From: Candidatus Uhrbacteria bacterium RIFOXYB12_FULL_58_10
GTDB lineage: Bacteria; Patescibacteriota; Patescibacteriia; UBA9934; GWF2-40-263
DNA length: 23,297 nt
Direction of reading: 5' to 3'
Assembly (NCBI GenBank): GCA_943357275.1
Contig: CALRGL010000004.1
Span: 1 to 23,297, forward strand
Below are positions 13,327-23,100 of this stretch, in pieces. A program made the translations under genes and the position numbers. Within the stretch, counting starts at the first letter, position 1, and the number at the start of each line of letters is the position of its first letter. The notes beneath the pieces are model-generated. The model worked only from the letters and a program-made list of their open reading frames with translations, made no database searches and was not told the origin of the DNA.

Positions 13327-15012
13327 TTAGAGCTTGCACACTTCAAAGGAGCTTTTGCACTGAAGCGTAACAGGTGTATCTGTAATCTTGAGGTTGGGGA
13401 TCACGATTACAGGCTCACGTCCATCAAACTGAGCAATGACCTTGTAGATTCCAGGCGGAACGCTTGTTGGAAGCAAACGCTTACCAGATGATCCCTCGAT
13501 CCACACCTTGGCCGTATCCCCTTTTGGAAGACTGACTCCTACACGGACGTCTTGCGACACGGATGTAGGCGGAGGTTCGGTTGGAGGCGCAACGTGGATC
13601 ATTGGACCGGCAATGGCCATTGAAGCAGGAGCGGAAGGTCGAACGAGATCCGTTGGTTTTGCTGAACGCGGGGCAACAGGAGGTTTAGGCTTGTTGGCCT
13701 CGACCTCTGTGACGATCGCGTTTGCACTGGGCGGAACACCGACATCAGCAAGACGAACTGGTTGTGAGACCGGGGCCTGAGAAGTAGGAATAGGAATCTG
13801 TACAACTTCGGGTAATGACGGTGCTTGCGCAACCGCTGTTGCCGTCAGTTTCAGATCCGATTCTTTCTCACGACCTTGAATGAAGTAAAAGACTCCGACC
13901 AAAATTGCGAGAATAAGTCCAGCGGAAATAAACATAGGAGCAAACGAACGACGAAACTCTTTGGGAAGTTGAGTGAAACTGACTTTTGAAACCTGACCGT
14001 TGCCTTCATGAAGCGTTCCGATTTTCACCGGTTCCTCAGCAGACCGTGTGGGAGGTCGTGGATCAACAGTCGACTCGGTCGCCAAGAACGTCTGTTCTCC
14101 GATAGGACGAATGCTCCCGAGTTCGAGAACTCCTTCTGGATCAGGTGGCAACATGAGCAGAGTTTCGTACAACTCTTTGACAAACACATCAAGGGTTTGA
14201 TATCGCTCCTCATTCTTATACCGCGTTGCCTTGCGCAAAATCGGAACAAGAATAGACGGAACTTCCTTCATGAGTGAGTCATCTTCTTGGAACTCGTTGT
14301 ACCACGAAGGTTCGGGATGTGGACGCTCGCCTGTGATCATGTGCCAAAGCGTCATACCAAGCGCGTGAATATCCGAAGCGGCATTTGCCGAAGCGGCATT
14401 CTTGAACTGCTCTGGAGGCATGAAACCAAGGCTTCCCATCCCCATGTTTGTCACGGTATGTCGAGCTGCACCCGGAACTTCAATCCGAGCAATTCCGAAG
14501 TCTGCAAGCTTGGCAATACCATCTTCTGTGATGAGCACATTGTCTGGCTTGATATCTCGATGAAACATGTTTTTCTGATGCGCAAGGCGAAGACCCTGGC
14601 ACAGAAACAGGACTGTCTCCACAGCCTGACGAGGAGGAATACCACCGGAGAGTTCGATGTGTTCATCGAGTGTCCCGCCACTACACCATTCAAGCACGAT
14701 GTAATGAAACAGGATTCGATCACCTTCTTTCATGTCACAAATATCATAGACTTGCACGATGCTTGCATGTTGAATTGCAGACATCGCACGAGCCTCTGCC
14801 ATAAATCGTTCTACGACAGACTTGTGCTTCATGAGCTCAGGTTTAAGCACCTTGATCGCACGCAAAACACCAAGTCGACTATCTTTCACCTTGAGTACGT
14901 CGGCCATTCCACCCGAACCGATCACCTTGATCGACTCGTAACGACCACTTCTTTGAAAGAGATCGATCAGGATCTTTTCATCCACGGATGAAACGTCTTT
15001 ATCGGAAGACAT
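13327..15012 (-). CDS. Transmembrane Hanks-type Ser/Thr protein kinase with PEGA-like tail
   Basis: The product has 561 aa from the ATG at 15012, chosen because GGAGGG lies 8 nt upstream; the TTG two codons earlier would be too close to it. All kinase signatures are present: glycine loop GSGGMADV (32-39), lysine K54, helix-C glutamate E73, HRDIKPDN (151-158), DFG (171-173) and PPE (199-201). It should therefore be active and phosphorylate Ser/Thr in the cytoplasm. One membrane span lies at ~356-379. The outside part is a Pro/Ala/Val-rich linker (~380-500) and a small beta domain (~500-561) resembling PEGA repeats, ending FEVCK with two cysteines. This architecture resembles PknB-type kinases and myxobacterial kinases more than anything I associate with CPR. 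It overlaps the gene upstream by 14 bp. Confidence 0.93.
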   Translation of the reverse strand: MSSDKDVSSVDEKILIDLFQRSGRYESIKVIGSGGMADVLKVKDSRLGVLRAIKVLKPELMKHKSVVERFMAEARAMSAIQHASIVQVYDICDMKEGDRILFHYIVLEWCSGGTLDEHIELSGGIPPRQAVETVLFLCQGLRLAHQKNMFHRDIKPDNVLITEDGIAKLADFGIARIEVPGAARHTVTNMGMGSLGFMPPEQFKNAASANAASDIHALGMTLWHMITGERPHPEPSWYNEFQEDDSLMKEVPSILVPILRKATRYKNEERYQTLDVFVKELYETLLMLPPDPEGVLELGSIRPIGEQTFLATESTVDPRPPTRSAEEPVKIGTLHEGNGQVSKVSFTQLPKEFRRSFAPMFISAGLILAILVGVFYFIQGREKESDLKLTATAVAQAPSLPEVVQIPIPTSQAPVSQPVRLADVGVPPSANAIVTEVEANKPKPPVAPRSAKPTDLVRPSAPASMAIAGPMIHVAPPTEPPPTSVSQDVRVGVSLPKGDTAKVWIEGSSGKRLLPTSVPPGIYKVIAQFDGREPVIVIPNLKITDTPVTLQCKSSFEVCKL

Positions 15013-15952
15013 GGCCAAGTCCCTCCCTCTGATCTGCTGGCGGAGTCCAGGCGGAAGGTTGAACCTTCATACCTTCTTCACCACCAAAGGTAACATGCAT
15101 TCCCAAGCCTACACCTGCTGAAATAACACTCAGGCCAAGTGCAGCAAGACCAGTATAACCGAAAGCGTTTGCACGTGTCTGGTGGCCTCTGAGATCTTGG
15201 TCTTTTGTCCCAGAGTCATTGAACTGACTCTTTTCGTAGAGACCGGTCCCATAGAAACCGACACCGACAACAGCAAGAGCCCCGGCTGTGATCCACCACG
15301 TGTTTGGCTTTTTCCAAAACGGAGTAGTATCGATCCCAAGGTCTTGAGCCGTAATTCCCATTGGGTTCAACTTTCCCCAGTCTGGGAGTTTCTCACCAGG
15401 CTGAAAATAGCGAGTTTCAAGCAAACGATCACCGGAGGCAAAGACCTGAATGAGAACCGGTGTATTGCTAAACCGAGGGGCGTTTCGAATACCACCCACC
15501 ATCAAGTATCCCTTTTCAGGCGGGAAGACTTTTTCCGTCAATCCATCATCAAGCGTCTCGGCCTGAACATAGAGTTTACGAAGCGGATGTTCCGGACCCG
15601 CAAGATCCTCAGGCAAAAAATACCCAGGAAACAACTTGCGAGCCGCATGAAATTCACGAACCGTTCGAAGATCACTCTTGTGTGTGAACGCCTCAAGAGC
15701 CATGAGCCGATGAAACGCCGCCGCCTCAGAAGGACCAATTTTGTCCTTCAAACACGGCAAAATTTTCTCCCGAGCCCGCGACGAATGCCGAAGAAGGGTC
15801 TCCTCGTCGATATCCGCAAACGCACGCTCCCCAGCCACCCCAGCCTGAACAAGTTCCTTAGCCGTAGTCGGCTTTTCACACTTGGGCACAGCCAAAGAGT
15901 GAGCCGGAACAAGCAAAACCATCAAGAACAAACAAAAAGCCTTGAAAGACAT
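14999..15952 (-). CDS. Exported protein with two C-terminal membrane spans, kinase partner gene
   Basis: The product has 317 aa from the ATG at 15952, where AGGAGG lies 5 nt upstream; the start at 15973 adds seven residues before the basic-hydrophobic signal. Residues 1-21 are a signal peptide (FKAFCLFLMVLLVPAHSLA). Residues ~22-215 are a soluble domain, helical at first, with a beta-like part after the segment LMVGGIRNAPRFSNTPV. Two Gly/Ala-rich membrane spans lie at ~222-241 and ~267-288, separated by a polar loop. I do not recognise a named family. A soluble domain plus two such spans next to a kinase recalls myxobacterial envelope proteins. The gene is translationally coupled to the kinase by a 14-bp overlap, so it may sense a signal for it or be its target (inference). 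Confidence 0.85.
   Translation of the reverse strand: MSFKAFCLFLMVLLVPAHSLAVPKCEKPTTAKELVQAGVAGERAFADIDEETLLRHSSRAREKILPCLKDKIGPSEAAAFHRLMALEAFTHKSDLRTVREFHAARKLFPGYFLPEDLAGPEHPLRKLYVQAETLDDGLTEKVFPPEKGYLMVGGIRNAPRFSNTPVLIQVFASGDRLLETRYFQPGEKLPDWGKLNPMGITAQDLGIDTTPFWKKPNTWWITAGALAVVGVGFYGTGLYEKSQFNDSGTKDQDLRGHQTRANAFGYTGLAALGLSVISAGVGLGMHVTFGGEEGMKVQPSAWTPPADQREGLGHVFR
15021..15026 (-). promoter_or_regulatory. Shine-Dalgarno site of the kinase gene
   Basis: The minus strand reads GGAGGG, 8 nt before the ATG at 15012 and only 2 nt before the competing TTG. It fixes the ATG as start. Confidence 0.7.
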
Positions 15953-15957
15953 GGATT

Positions 15958-15963
15958 CCTCCT
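15958..15963 (-). promoter_or_regulatory. Shine-Dalgarno site of the kinase partner gene
   Basis: The minus strand reads AGGAGG, 5 nt before the ATG at 15952. It decides between that start and the in-frame start at 15973. Confidence 0.75.
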
Positions 15964-15991
15964 GTGTGGTCAATGAAAAGAACGAGGGTGT

Positions 15992-16020
15992 TTTTTATCA
16001 GTTTTGTGAGGGAAAGTCAA
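15992..16020 (-). promoter_or_regulatory. Promoter of the kinase unit
   Basis: On the minus strand TTGACT (16020-16015; 5 of 6) is followed after 17 nt by TAAAAA (15997-15992; 4 of 6), with a TGn extension just before the -10. The leader would be about 30-35 nt and carries the AGGAGG site. Confidence 0.6.
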
Positions 16021-16032
16021 TCAAAGAAAGGA

Positions 16033-16054
16033 TAAAATAAGAAGAAACTTGACA
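16033..16054 (+). promoter_or_regulatory. Possible promoter elements of the plus-strand lipoprotein gene
   Basis: Two incomplete candidates exist. TAAAAT (16033-16038) is a good -10 without a matching -35. TTGACA (16049-16054) is a perfect -35, but GGAAAT at the right distance is a poor -10. Either would serve the gene at 16127. Confidence 0.3.
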
Positions 16055-16067
16055 AAACCCCCTTTTC

Positions 16068-16112
16068 TTGAGGAAATGGATGGGAACGAGAGAGAAACGT
16101 TCATTTCCTCAA
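16068..16112 (+). promoter_or_regulatory. Inverted repeat in the leader of the plus-strand lipoprotein gene
   Basis: TTGAGGAAATG (16068-16078) and CATTTCCTCAA (16102-16112) are perfect 11-bp inverted repeats around 23 nt. Inside, GAACG (16084-16088) can pair with CGTTC (16098-16102) as a competing stem. The AAGGAG site starts 2 nt after the right arm. It may be a translational control hairpin, an mRNA stabiliser or an operator. Confidence 0.5.
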
Positions 16113-16126
16113 CAAGGAGTTAGAAA

Positions 16127-16855
16127 ATGCGTTCGATCAATTTCCTGTCGATTCTCGTCCTTTCCCTGGCGCTCGCTCTGGGATGCGGTGGATCCGGTGA
16201 TTCCGGAGACCCGAGCAACCCGAGCGGAGGTTCGGGAGGTGATGGTGGTTCCACTGGCAACGGCGGAAACGGAACCGAGACCTACAAGGCCTCGATCCAC
16301 GTCAAAGCCCCGAACGACCTGATCGGCAGCTTCTACCGCGCCGAGCCTGGCGACTGCAAGGTCACGGCCGAAAAAGCGGACAGCCCGGACGCGAACTGCG
16401 TCGTAGTCTGCCCGAGCGTGAACGAGTGTTCCTTCGACATCGATTCCACGAACGAGTTCGACCTCGTCTTTGTGACCGCCCGCCACCTCTTCGTCCCCAA
16501 GCTGATCTCCGGAGTCGCAAACAACACGACCAAGGAAGTCGTCTGGGATGAACCTGGAACGTGGGGTCTGGCACCGCCCAAGGGGTGGTATCTGAGCCAG
16601 GAAATCAACGTCGAAACAGAAGTTGAATCACAAATCGAAAATGACTATGTCATTCTTCGAGTCAATCAGATTCCAAGTCTCATTACTGGTGGAACTTACA
16701 AAGCCGTTCGCTGCGAAACAATGGCGACCGGCGGTTGTACCAATACCAAAAAAACGTGGGAAGGAACAATCTCAGACAACCTCTCCACAGTCATCTTCAA
16801 ACATATTCGTGTTGATGGAACGATTGAACTCGAAACTCTTCAACGCATGGAGTAA
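16127..16855 (+). CDS. Lipoprotein of unknown function with mosaic base composition
   Basis: The product has 242 aa. AAGGAG lies 7 nt before the ATG. The N-terminus is a lipoprotein signal with a good lipobox (ALGC, Cys20), followed by a Gly/Ser-rich, glycine-repeat linker to ~50. The rest is a predicted beta-rich extracytoplasmic domain with several cysteines and no motif I recognise. It should sit at the cell surface or membrane. By direct count 16141-16620 is 61% GC (292 of 480) with mostly C or G in third positions, while 16621-16850 is 43% (100 of 230), like the neighbours. The frame is unbroken across this change. This suggests a recombined or partly transferred gene. It is the only plus-strand protein gene in the window. 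Confidence 0.88.
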   Translation: MRSINFLSILVLSLALALGCGGSGDSGDPSNPSGGSGGDGGSTGNGGNGTETYKASIHVKAPNDLIGSFYRAEPGDCKVTAEKADSPDANCVVVCPSVNECSFDIDSTNEFDLVFVTARHLFVPKLISGVANNTTKEVVWDEPGTWGLAPPKGWYLSQEINVETEVESQIENDYVILRVNQIPSLITGGTYKAVRCETMATGGCTNTKKTWEGTISDNLSTVIFKHIRVDGTIELETLQRME

Positions 16856-16877
16856 GACCCCGACACTCCACCCTCTC

Positions 16878-16908
16878 CCGGATTTTCCAACCGAAACTCC
16901 GGTTTTTT
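16878..16908 (+). terminator. Intrinsic terminator of the plus-strand lipoprotein gene
   Basis: CCGGA (16878-16882) pairs with TCCGG (16898-16902), followed by six T. A competing stem is AACCG (16889-16893) with CGGTT (16900-16904). It starts 22 nt after the TAA stop. Confidence 0.75.
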
Positions 16909-16929
16909 ATTTCTTCCGGAGGTCGAAAC

Positions 16930-16960
16930 AAAAGTCAGGCGCTCGATGCGCCTGACTTTT
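16930..16960. terminator. Second, bidirectional hairpin terminator
   Basis: A perfect 13-bp stem, AAAAGTCAGGCGC (16930-16942) with GCGCCTGACTTTT (16948-16960), has a TCGAT loop. The T run is present on both strands. Confidence 0.75.
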
Positions 16961-17013
16961 GGACCACGCTACCCGTTTCAATCACCCACGACTCTCGTGG
17001 GGAGTGCGAATAC

Positions 17014-17042
17014 AATTTTTCTCGGTCACTCCGAGAAAAATT
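17014..17042. terminator. Third hairpin of the convergent spacer
   Basis: A perfect 12-bp stem, AATTTTTCTCGG (17014-17025) with CCGAGAAAAATT (17031-17042), surrounds TCACT. The A and T tracts are inside the stem, and no T run follows either strand. It may still act as a terminator or an RNA stabiliser. Confidence 0.5.
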
Positions 17043-17075
17043 CGTACACGCAATCCCCCATTCAGTACCAACAAC

Positions 17076-17104
17076 AAAGACAAGGCCTTCTCGACCTTGT
17101 CTTT
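17076..17104 (-). terminator. Hairpin terminator of the giant gene
   Basis: A perfect 10-bp stem, AAAGACAAGG (17076-17085) with CCTTGTCTTT (17095-17104), starts 9 nt after the TAA stop at 17114. The T run on the minus strand is only TTT, so the hairpins further on may back it up. Confidence 0.6.
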
Positions 17105-17113
17105 ATTTTGTCC

Positions 17114-20100
17114 TTACTCCGGACGAATCACAATGTATCCATTTCCTCCTCCGAAGTTGATCCAAGGATTTGATCCGGCATCGGCTAAACACCTATTATT
17201 TGGACATCGTACAACATCACACTCATCAAATCCTCCAACAACATCATTTCCATCGAAACATCCATCCGAGTCATCAACTCCCCCCGGACAAACCCCCGTG
17301 CACCAACCCCAGTTGTCCATGACGTGGACTCTAGGTTGAAATACACAAGCCCCCTCTGATTCCACCCCAATGTTTCCACCAGTACAAGGCGAGTTCAAAA
17401 GTTTTCCTGTTTCAGGATCTGTTTTACAGAACTTTCTATTTCCTTCGAGCGTCGACAGGTGTCTAGGAGCACAGACGTAATCATGATTCATGCTGACGAA
17501 TGACTTGGAACAGGCCTCTGACGAAAGTCCAAAATCTGTATTACCTCTTGGTTCGCAATATTCAATATTGTCACTAATATCTGACATTCCACGATGGTTC
17601 ATGTAGAAGTTTCCTCCTTTACTCATAGCATCCGGAGGAGTCTGACTTCCTGTTCCCCAGTCGAGGTTAGGAGACACATCATCTCCCCAGTCAACCACAA
17701 TGCGTCTGACTGGCATCTGATCCGAGTTGGCTTGAACATAGAATTTCACATCGATGGTCTGTGACCCAATTCCTTCCACGACTCCCGTATTTTGATCCCC
17801 ACCCGGTCCAGAAACTGTGAATGCATCGCCATCGTCATGTGGAGATTCTTCACATTTTTCGTTTTGGCAATTTGAGAGAGCCCAGATTTGAGGAGCAGTT
17901 GGAGTTTTTCCTGCCGCACCTGTAATACGAACGTCCCAGTTCCAAAAACTTTGGTCGACTCCCAAACTATCCATCGCAACCGGCGTTGAAAATTCACCGC
18001 TCGTCCAACTTGGATTTGGTCGATAAATTGCTGAGTTCTCAGATTCTTGAGAACGAACATCCTCATATCCATCGTCAAACTCTGTTAAAAAGTAAGATTT
18101 CGCGAACAACTGTTTAAGACGTTCGACTGCTTGTCTTGGATTTTCAATCTGAGTTACTTCACGACCCTCAACTGGCGGTCGGTAGGCACATTGATAGGTA
18201 TCTAGAACACCAAACACTGGAGGAGCACAATAATAGGGTTGACAGTCCAATAATGTACTACATACTCTTCCCTCATTTGCTCCACCGTCACAGTATGTTT
18301 CACTTTCACCAGGCGGAGTAACTCCCGGGTCAGCAAAACAGGGATTGGAACATTCTCCTAAATCCCTACGATCTTCGTCCGAACTGTCTGGAAGATAACA
18401 TTCACTAAATGGAGCAACACTTGTACATGTTCCCTCAGGATTTTCCACATTACAAGAGTTTGCTCCTGCTAATCTTCCACAATCTGATCCCGAAAGACAA
18501 TCAATTCCGTTATTATCACCACCGTGACAAGTCCTTCTGGATACACAAGTAACCGGTCTTGCAACTTCACCAGCTTCAGGGTCATTTATATAGTTACAAT
18601 TTTCATCTGGATCTCCTACTCCGTCAGAAATTATTTCTCGAACACCCACTGCAGTTTCTGATTCTCCTGCTTGTTGAACTCCAGCCCCTACTGCACAGTT
18701 ATTACATTGGTTATCTTTACAGAAAGTTGCATCAATCTCACCGTCAGAAAGATCTAGATCAATTCGAATTTCATAATACGGTCTGGCGTCGTGACTTGTT
18801 TCAGGAAGATCATGATTGACTGACGACAAACTTGTACGCTCATTAGGACACTCTGCTCCCGCATCATTTACCACTGGAATAACCTCTGCTCCACTTCCTT
18901 CTTCAGGTCGCACCTCACACATTAACACTCTATGTGGAGACAAATCTGGATCTCCTTCGCTTATTTCCAAGTCAACTGCTTTTCCATAAGGAAGCAACTC
19001 TGTGGAAAAGCGATAAGCAAATGCGGCATTTCCAAGGGGCTGGATTGGATTAGTCTGTCCACTCCAAAGCATATTCGTCCACGCAACGTTATATCTATCA
19101 CCTCCAAACAAATTTAAGTCTTGAGTAGCAACATTAACAGTGGAATAACAAGCCGCATATGTCTCAAACGAATGTTCGCCTCCAGATTCTATGAACAAAT
19201 CCTTTGTTTTAGATGTTACTCCACGTGTCTCACAAGATTTGTAAAAATCTCTCATTCGTCTCCAGCTTTGTTTTGTATTTGGAACGTAAATTGTAATATC
19301 ACCATGGTTTCGAATTAAATCATATCTGTTTAGTGCCCAAGGTGACTCTTCGTTTGGTGGGGGAGGGGGTAAACAAGCCGTTCCTTTAGGAACAGGTGCA
19401 TTATTCACCGTTAAATCACCATCTTTAACAGTAGTATACGATCTTAATGGTACACAGAAGTAAGGATAATCATCATCTCCACCTTCTTTACACCCAGAAG
19501 GTGATACATTACCACAACCAGCACTTAAAATTGCAAAGTAACCAGGATCACAATCAACATCACGCATTGGGTTATCATCATTCAACGCCCCGTTATTATA
19601 TGCATCGTTACAATTTCCATTTCCACGTGTTTCAGCACAATATTTTTGAGTTGTTTTGATCGTGTAACCCGTATCAATCTGCGCACAGTAAGAAAGAGTT
19701 TGCGGTGTAAACCCAGCCGAAGAATACTTCGCATACAAGTCCGTCGTTCCCGCCAACTGATCAACTGGATGCCAAGTCAAACAAGCGTGTGTTCCGTTTG
19801 ATGGGGTTCCATACAAGATGATACTGGAATCTTGTTCCAAGCAATATCCCTGCCAACCAAAGACATCTTTATGACCCGTCATTTTGACACAACTTCCTTT
19901 GATTGCAGCCCCACCACCTTCAGCTGCACCACAATCAATATCTGCACTACATTCTTCCCCAATGTTTTCTCCGCTAGAACAGAGTCCAGAAAGAATTTCT
20001 CCAGTAGCCTTATCGGCATTCAATTGGATCGTGGTATCCATGGAGTAATACTTCGTCGCGAAGTTTCCACCGAATTGAACCTTCTTATAGGAACAGGTTC

Positions 20101-23100
20101 GAGAACATTCGTCACTTACAATGAGATGTTTTTCTCCGTCTTCACTTGGAGCACAAGTTGTTGCATCTTGATATCCACTTACAAATTGCACCGGAGTATC
20201 TGACTGATGATCTGGACTCGCTTTTTCTCCTGTCAAATCTCCATCTCTATTATGATGAGCCCAAGTCTCTACAACCGACATTGGAAACGGCGAGTCAATC
20301 TCTGGATAGCCTCGACAAATTTGTTTTGTGTCTTCCAAAGGCCCCGAAGGAGAGATACCGTTCTCATCTACCTGAATTCTATCGGCAAAACTATCGTTAT
20401 TGCTATCGCCAATCGCTGTAAGACAGTGGTTATTGATACACGATCCGTTCGATGTCGTCGAAGCTGTGACACAAGTTTTATTTGCTCCACAGTCAGCTGT
20501 GGCAACACATGGATTTTGCTTACTTGAAAGCAAGACATCCACACACTGTCCGTTCTCACAGATAGGTGTGTTCAGTCCACCTACGTTTGCCGGATCTACA
20601 GCCGTTGTACAATCGGCGTTTGTAACACATTTTCCATTATCGTCTCTTCCACCCGTTGTTGCCGTTGCCTGACAATATCCAATGACACACTGTTCATTTG
20701 TAGAAACGTCACATTCGCTATCTGCGATACAGTTGTTTCCAGACTTCTGACACACACCTGTCTGACAATTTCCTCCAAAACCAACACTTCCCGCTCCTAC
20801 TGTTGATTTGCATGTCCCTGCGTCGTAGACAAGTCGATAATCTACTTTGTAATTAGCGTTTAGTTCACAAGTCTCCACACCGCAATCTGCGTCTGACTCA
20901 CAAGAATATTTTTTCCCTCCAGCTGCAGTGATATCACTACAGGTTCCCATGAGCCCCACATCCACCTGATCATAACGCTCAACCGGGAGTTGATTTGGGA
21001 TTGCATAACCAGACAAATCAAACCCATTCCAGTTCACGTCACGTGAGGAATACTCATAAGCATTCAAAATTTTTGCTTCTCGTTCATCTGGCTGAATACA
21101 CAAAGGCGACTCTCCTTTTAATTTTCCTTTTCGACACATCTGAATCGAGTCACAAATGTTGATATACGCATTCGTTTGCGTGTTCCAGCTGTTTCGAGAA
21201 CTCTTACAAGAAAGCCAAGCACTACATTCACGATCGCGATTGACCTTGAGAATGCGGTTTGAGTCATTTGAAAGCATGTGAGCGGCGTTTTCTTGAAGAC
21301 AAGATCCGGTCACCTCTTCGCCCTGTTTTGTAACAAGTTGAGGACAATCAGAATCAATCAAACATGAACGTTCTGAGATTGCATAAGGTGCAGGTGGAAT
21401 AACAGAAACGTTATCAGCCATCAAAGAAATAAGTTGATCACCTGCTGGAACAATATAACTACAACGACGTGAACAAATATTTACATTTGTAGGATCAACC
21501 TCTCTTGATTTCTGAGATTTATCATCAATAATCGCCTTTGCTGCCGGACTTACAGCAAACTTTCCTCCTTCTCCCCCATTAACTTCGCAGTCCACTGGAT
21601 CCACCAGTGAGTTTACCTCTTGGTTCAAGAGCAAATCCGCGTGAGCAGAAAGAACATAGGATGCACTTGCGTTGTAACTTAATTGTGAATCTGTCTTATT
21701 ATTAAAGATTGCACAGCCTTCCTTTTGGGAAACTCGTCCTTCGCACTTGGTCCCCGTAGTCACGTTTGCATCTTTTAACTTGTCGTTGTTGATATAGAAG
21801 TAACTCTGTCCGTCAGGATTCTTTCCACCGCTCGTATCAGGAATATCGACAAACTCTGTACACATGTCATAAGAATCTTCACACATTCCTACCCAACCAT
21901 CCCAGGCTTCGTCCCCGTTATACCAAATTCCGGCTGATTCTCCAGAAATCAGATAAGTCTGATCAATGCCAAAGTCAAAGACTCCATTTGGAGTATTTCG
22001 ATTATTTGGTGATCCGGTATCCGTCCAATAGCAAGGTTCTTGAGTGCCTGATCTAAACCATCCAGAAATCTCGTGGTTTGCTCCATTTCGGTCGGACATC
22101 TGAACCGCAGACTTGTATTCACAGGTCTTGTTGATTGGATCTTTGAAGTAAAAATTTCCTTCTGTCTTGTGTTTAAACTCGTCGCAGAATAATGCTTCAT
22201 TGTTACAAAGCTGTGACTCGTAAACATCTGGATCGTTGATGATGAATTTGGAGTCGAACTTTGTTACTTGAGTCAATGTTTGGTTATACGTAGGAACACC
22301 CACTTCCTGACATCCAGCAAATTGTTGAGAACAGGTGTTTGATCCGTTGTCGATCAAGTACGACGGCATATCAGCTTGAACAACAACCGTTTCTGGACCA
22401 TACACAATCGCAAAGTCTCCTTCACGCGGAAGTAAATCTGGAATCAGTTCTGCTGAATTAAACGTACAGAAACTCTGATCTCGTGGAATCGTGCAATACA
22501 GTTTTGTATCTATTTCACATGGTGTTGGGTCGGCAACAACCGTTGGAGATGCTGGACTTCCGTTTGCACTGTCAAAATGAACACATCGCGCATTATTCAC
22601 CTGTCCGTACGGTGAGTCTGAATTTTGTGTGTTGTAAAACGCAGAACAGCCAATGGTTTTCTCGCTACAAAGGTTGGTGAATTGATAAAGCGAAGAATTA
22701 GCTCCACGCTGATCTGTGTAAGCTTCACATCCAAGATAATATCCAGGAACAATCGTTCCGTTTGGATTGGTATCACAAGCCGTTGGGACAACCCAAGAAT
22801 TCTTAATGACATTGATTTGAGAGCTGGTCATCTTAAGAACAATGTTATCGAGATAAGCAGTCGTTCCGTTATTGCTTGTTGAAAACGTCAAACGAGGATG
22901 TTGATCCATTGCAAATTCCGGCATGATCAACACATTAAACTGATAGAGCTTCCATGATCCACTTAGAGGAATGCTTCTAAGAAGGACGGGTCCTTCTGAG
23001 TCAGGCGAATTGAACCGTGAGTTAACCTGGTTTGTTCCTTCAAGAGAAATGCTAAGATTTGTATCTCCTTTTGCCCAAAGAGAAAGGAAGAGTGATCGTC

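Noticed and set aside
15013..15018. TTG start of the kinase two codons upstream
   Set aside because: It lies only 2 nt from GGAGGG, too close for initiation; the ATG at 15012 has 8 nt.
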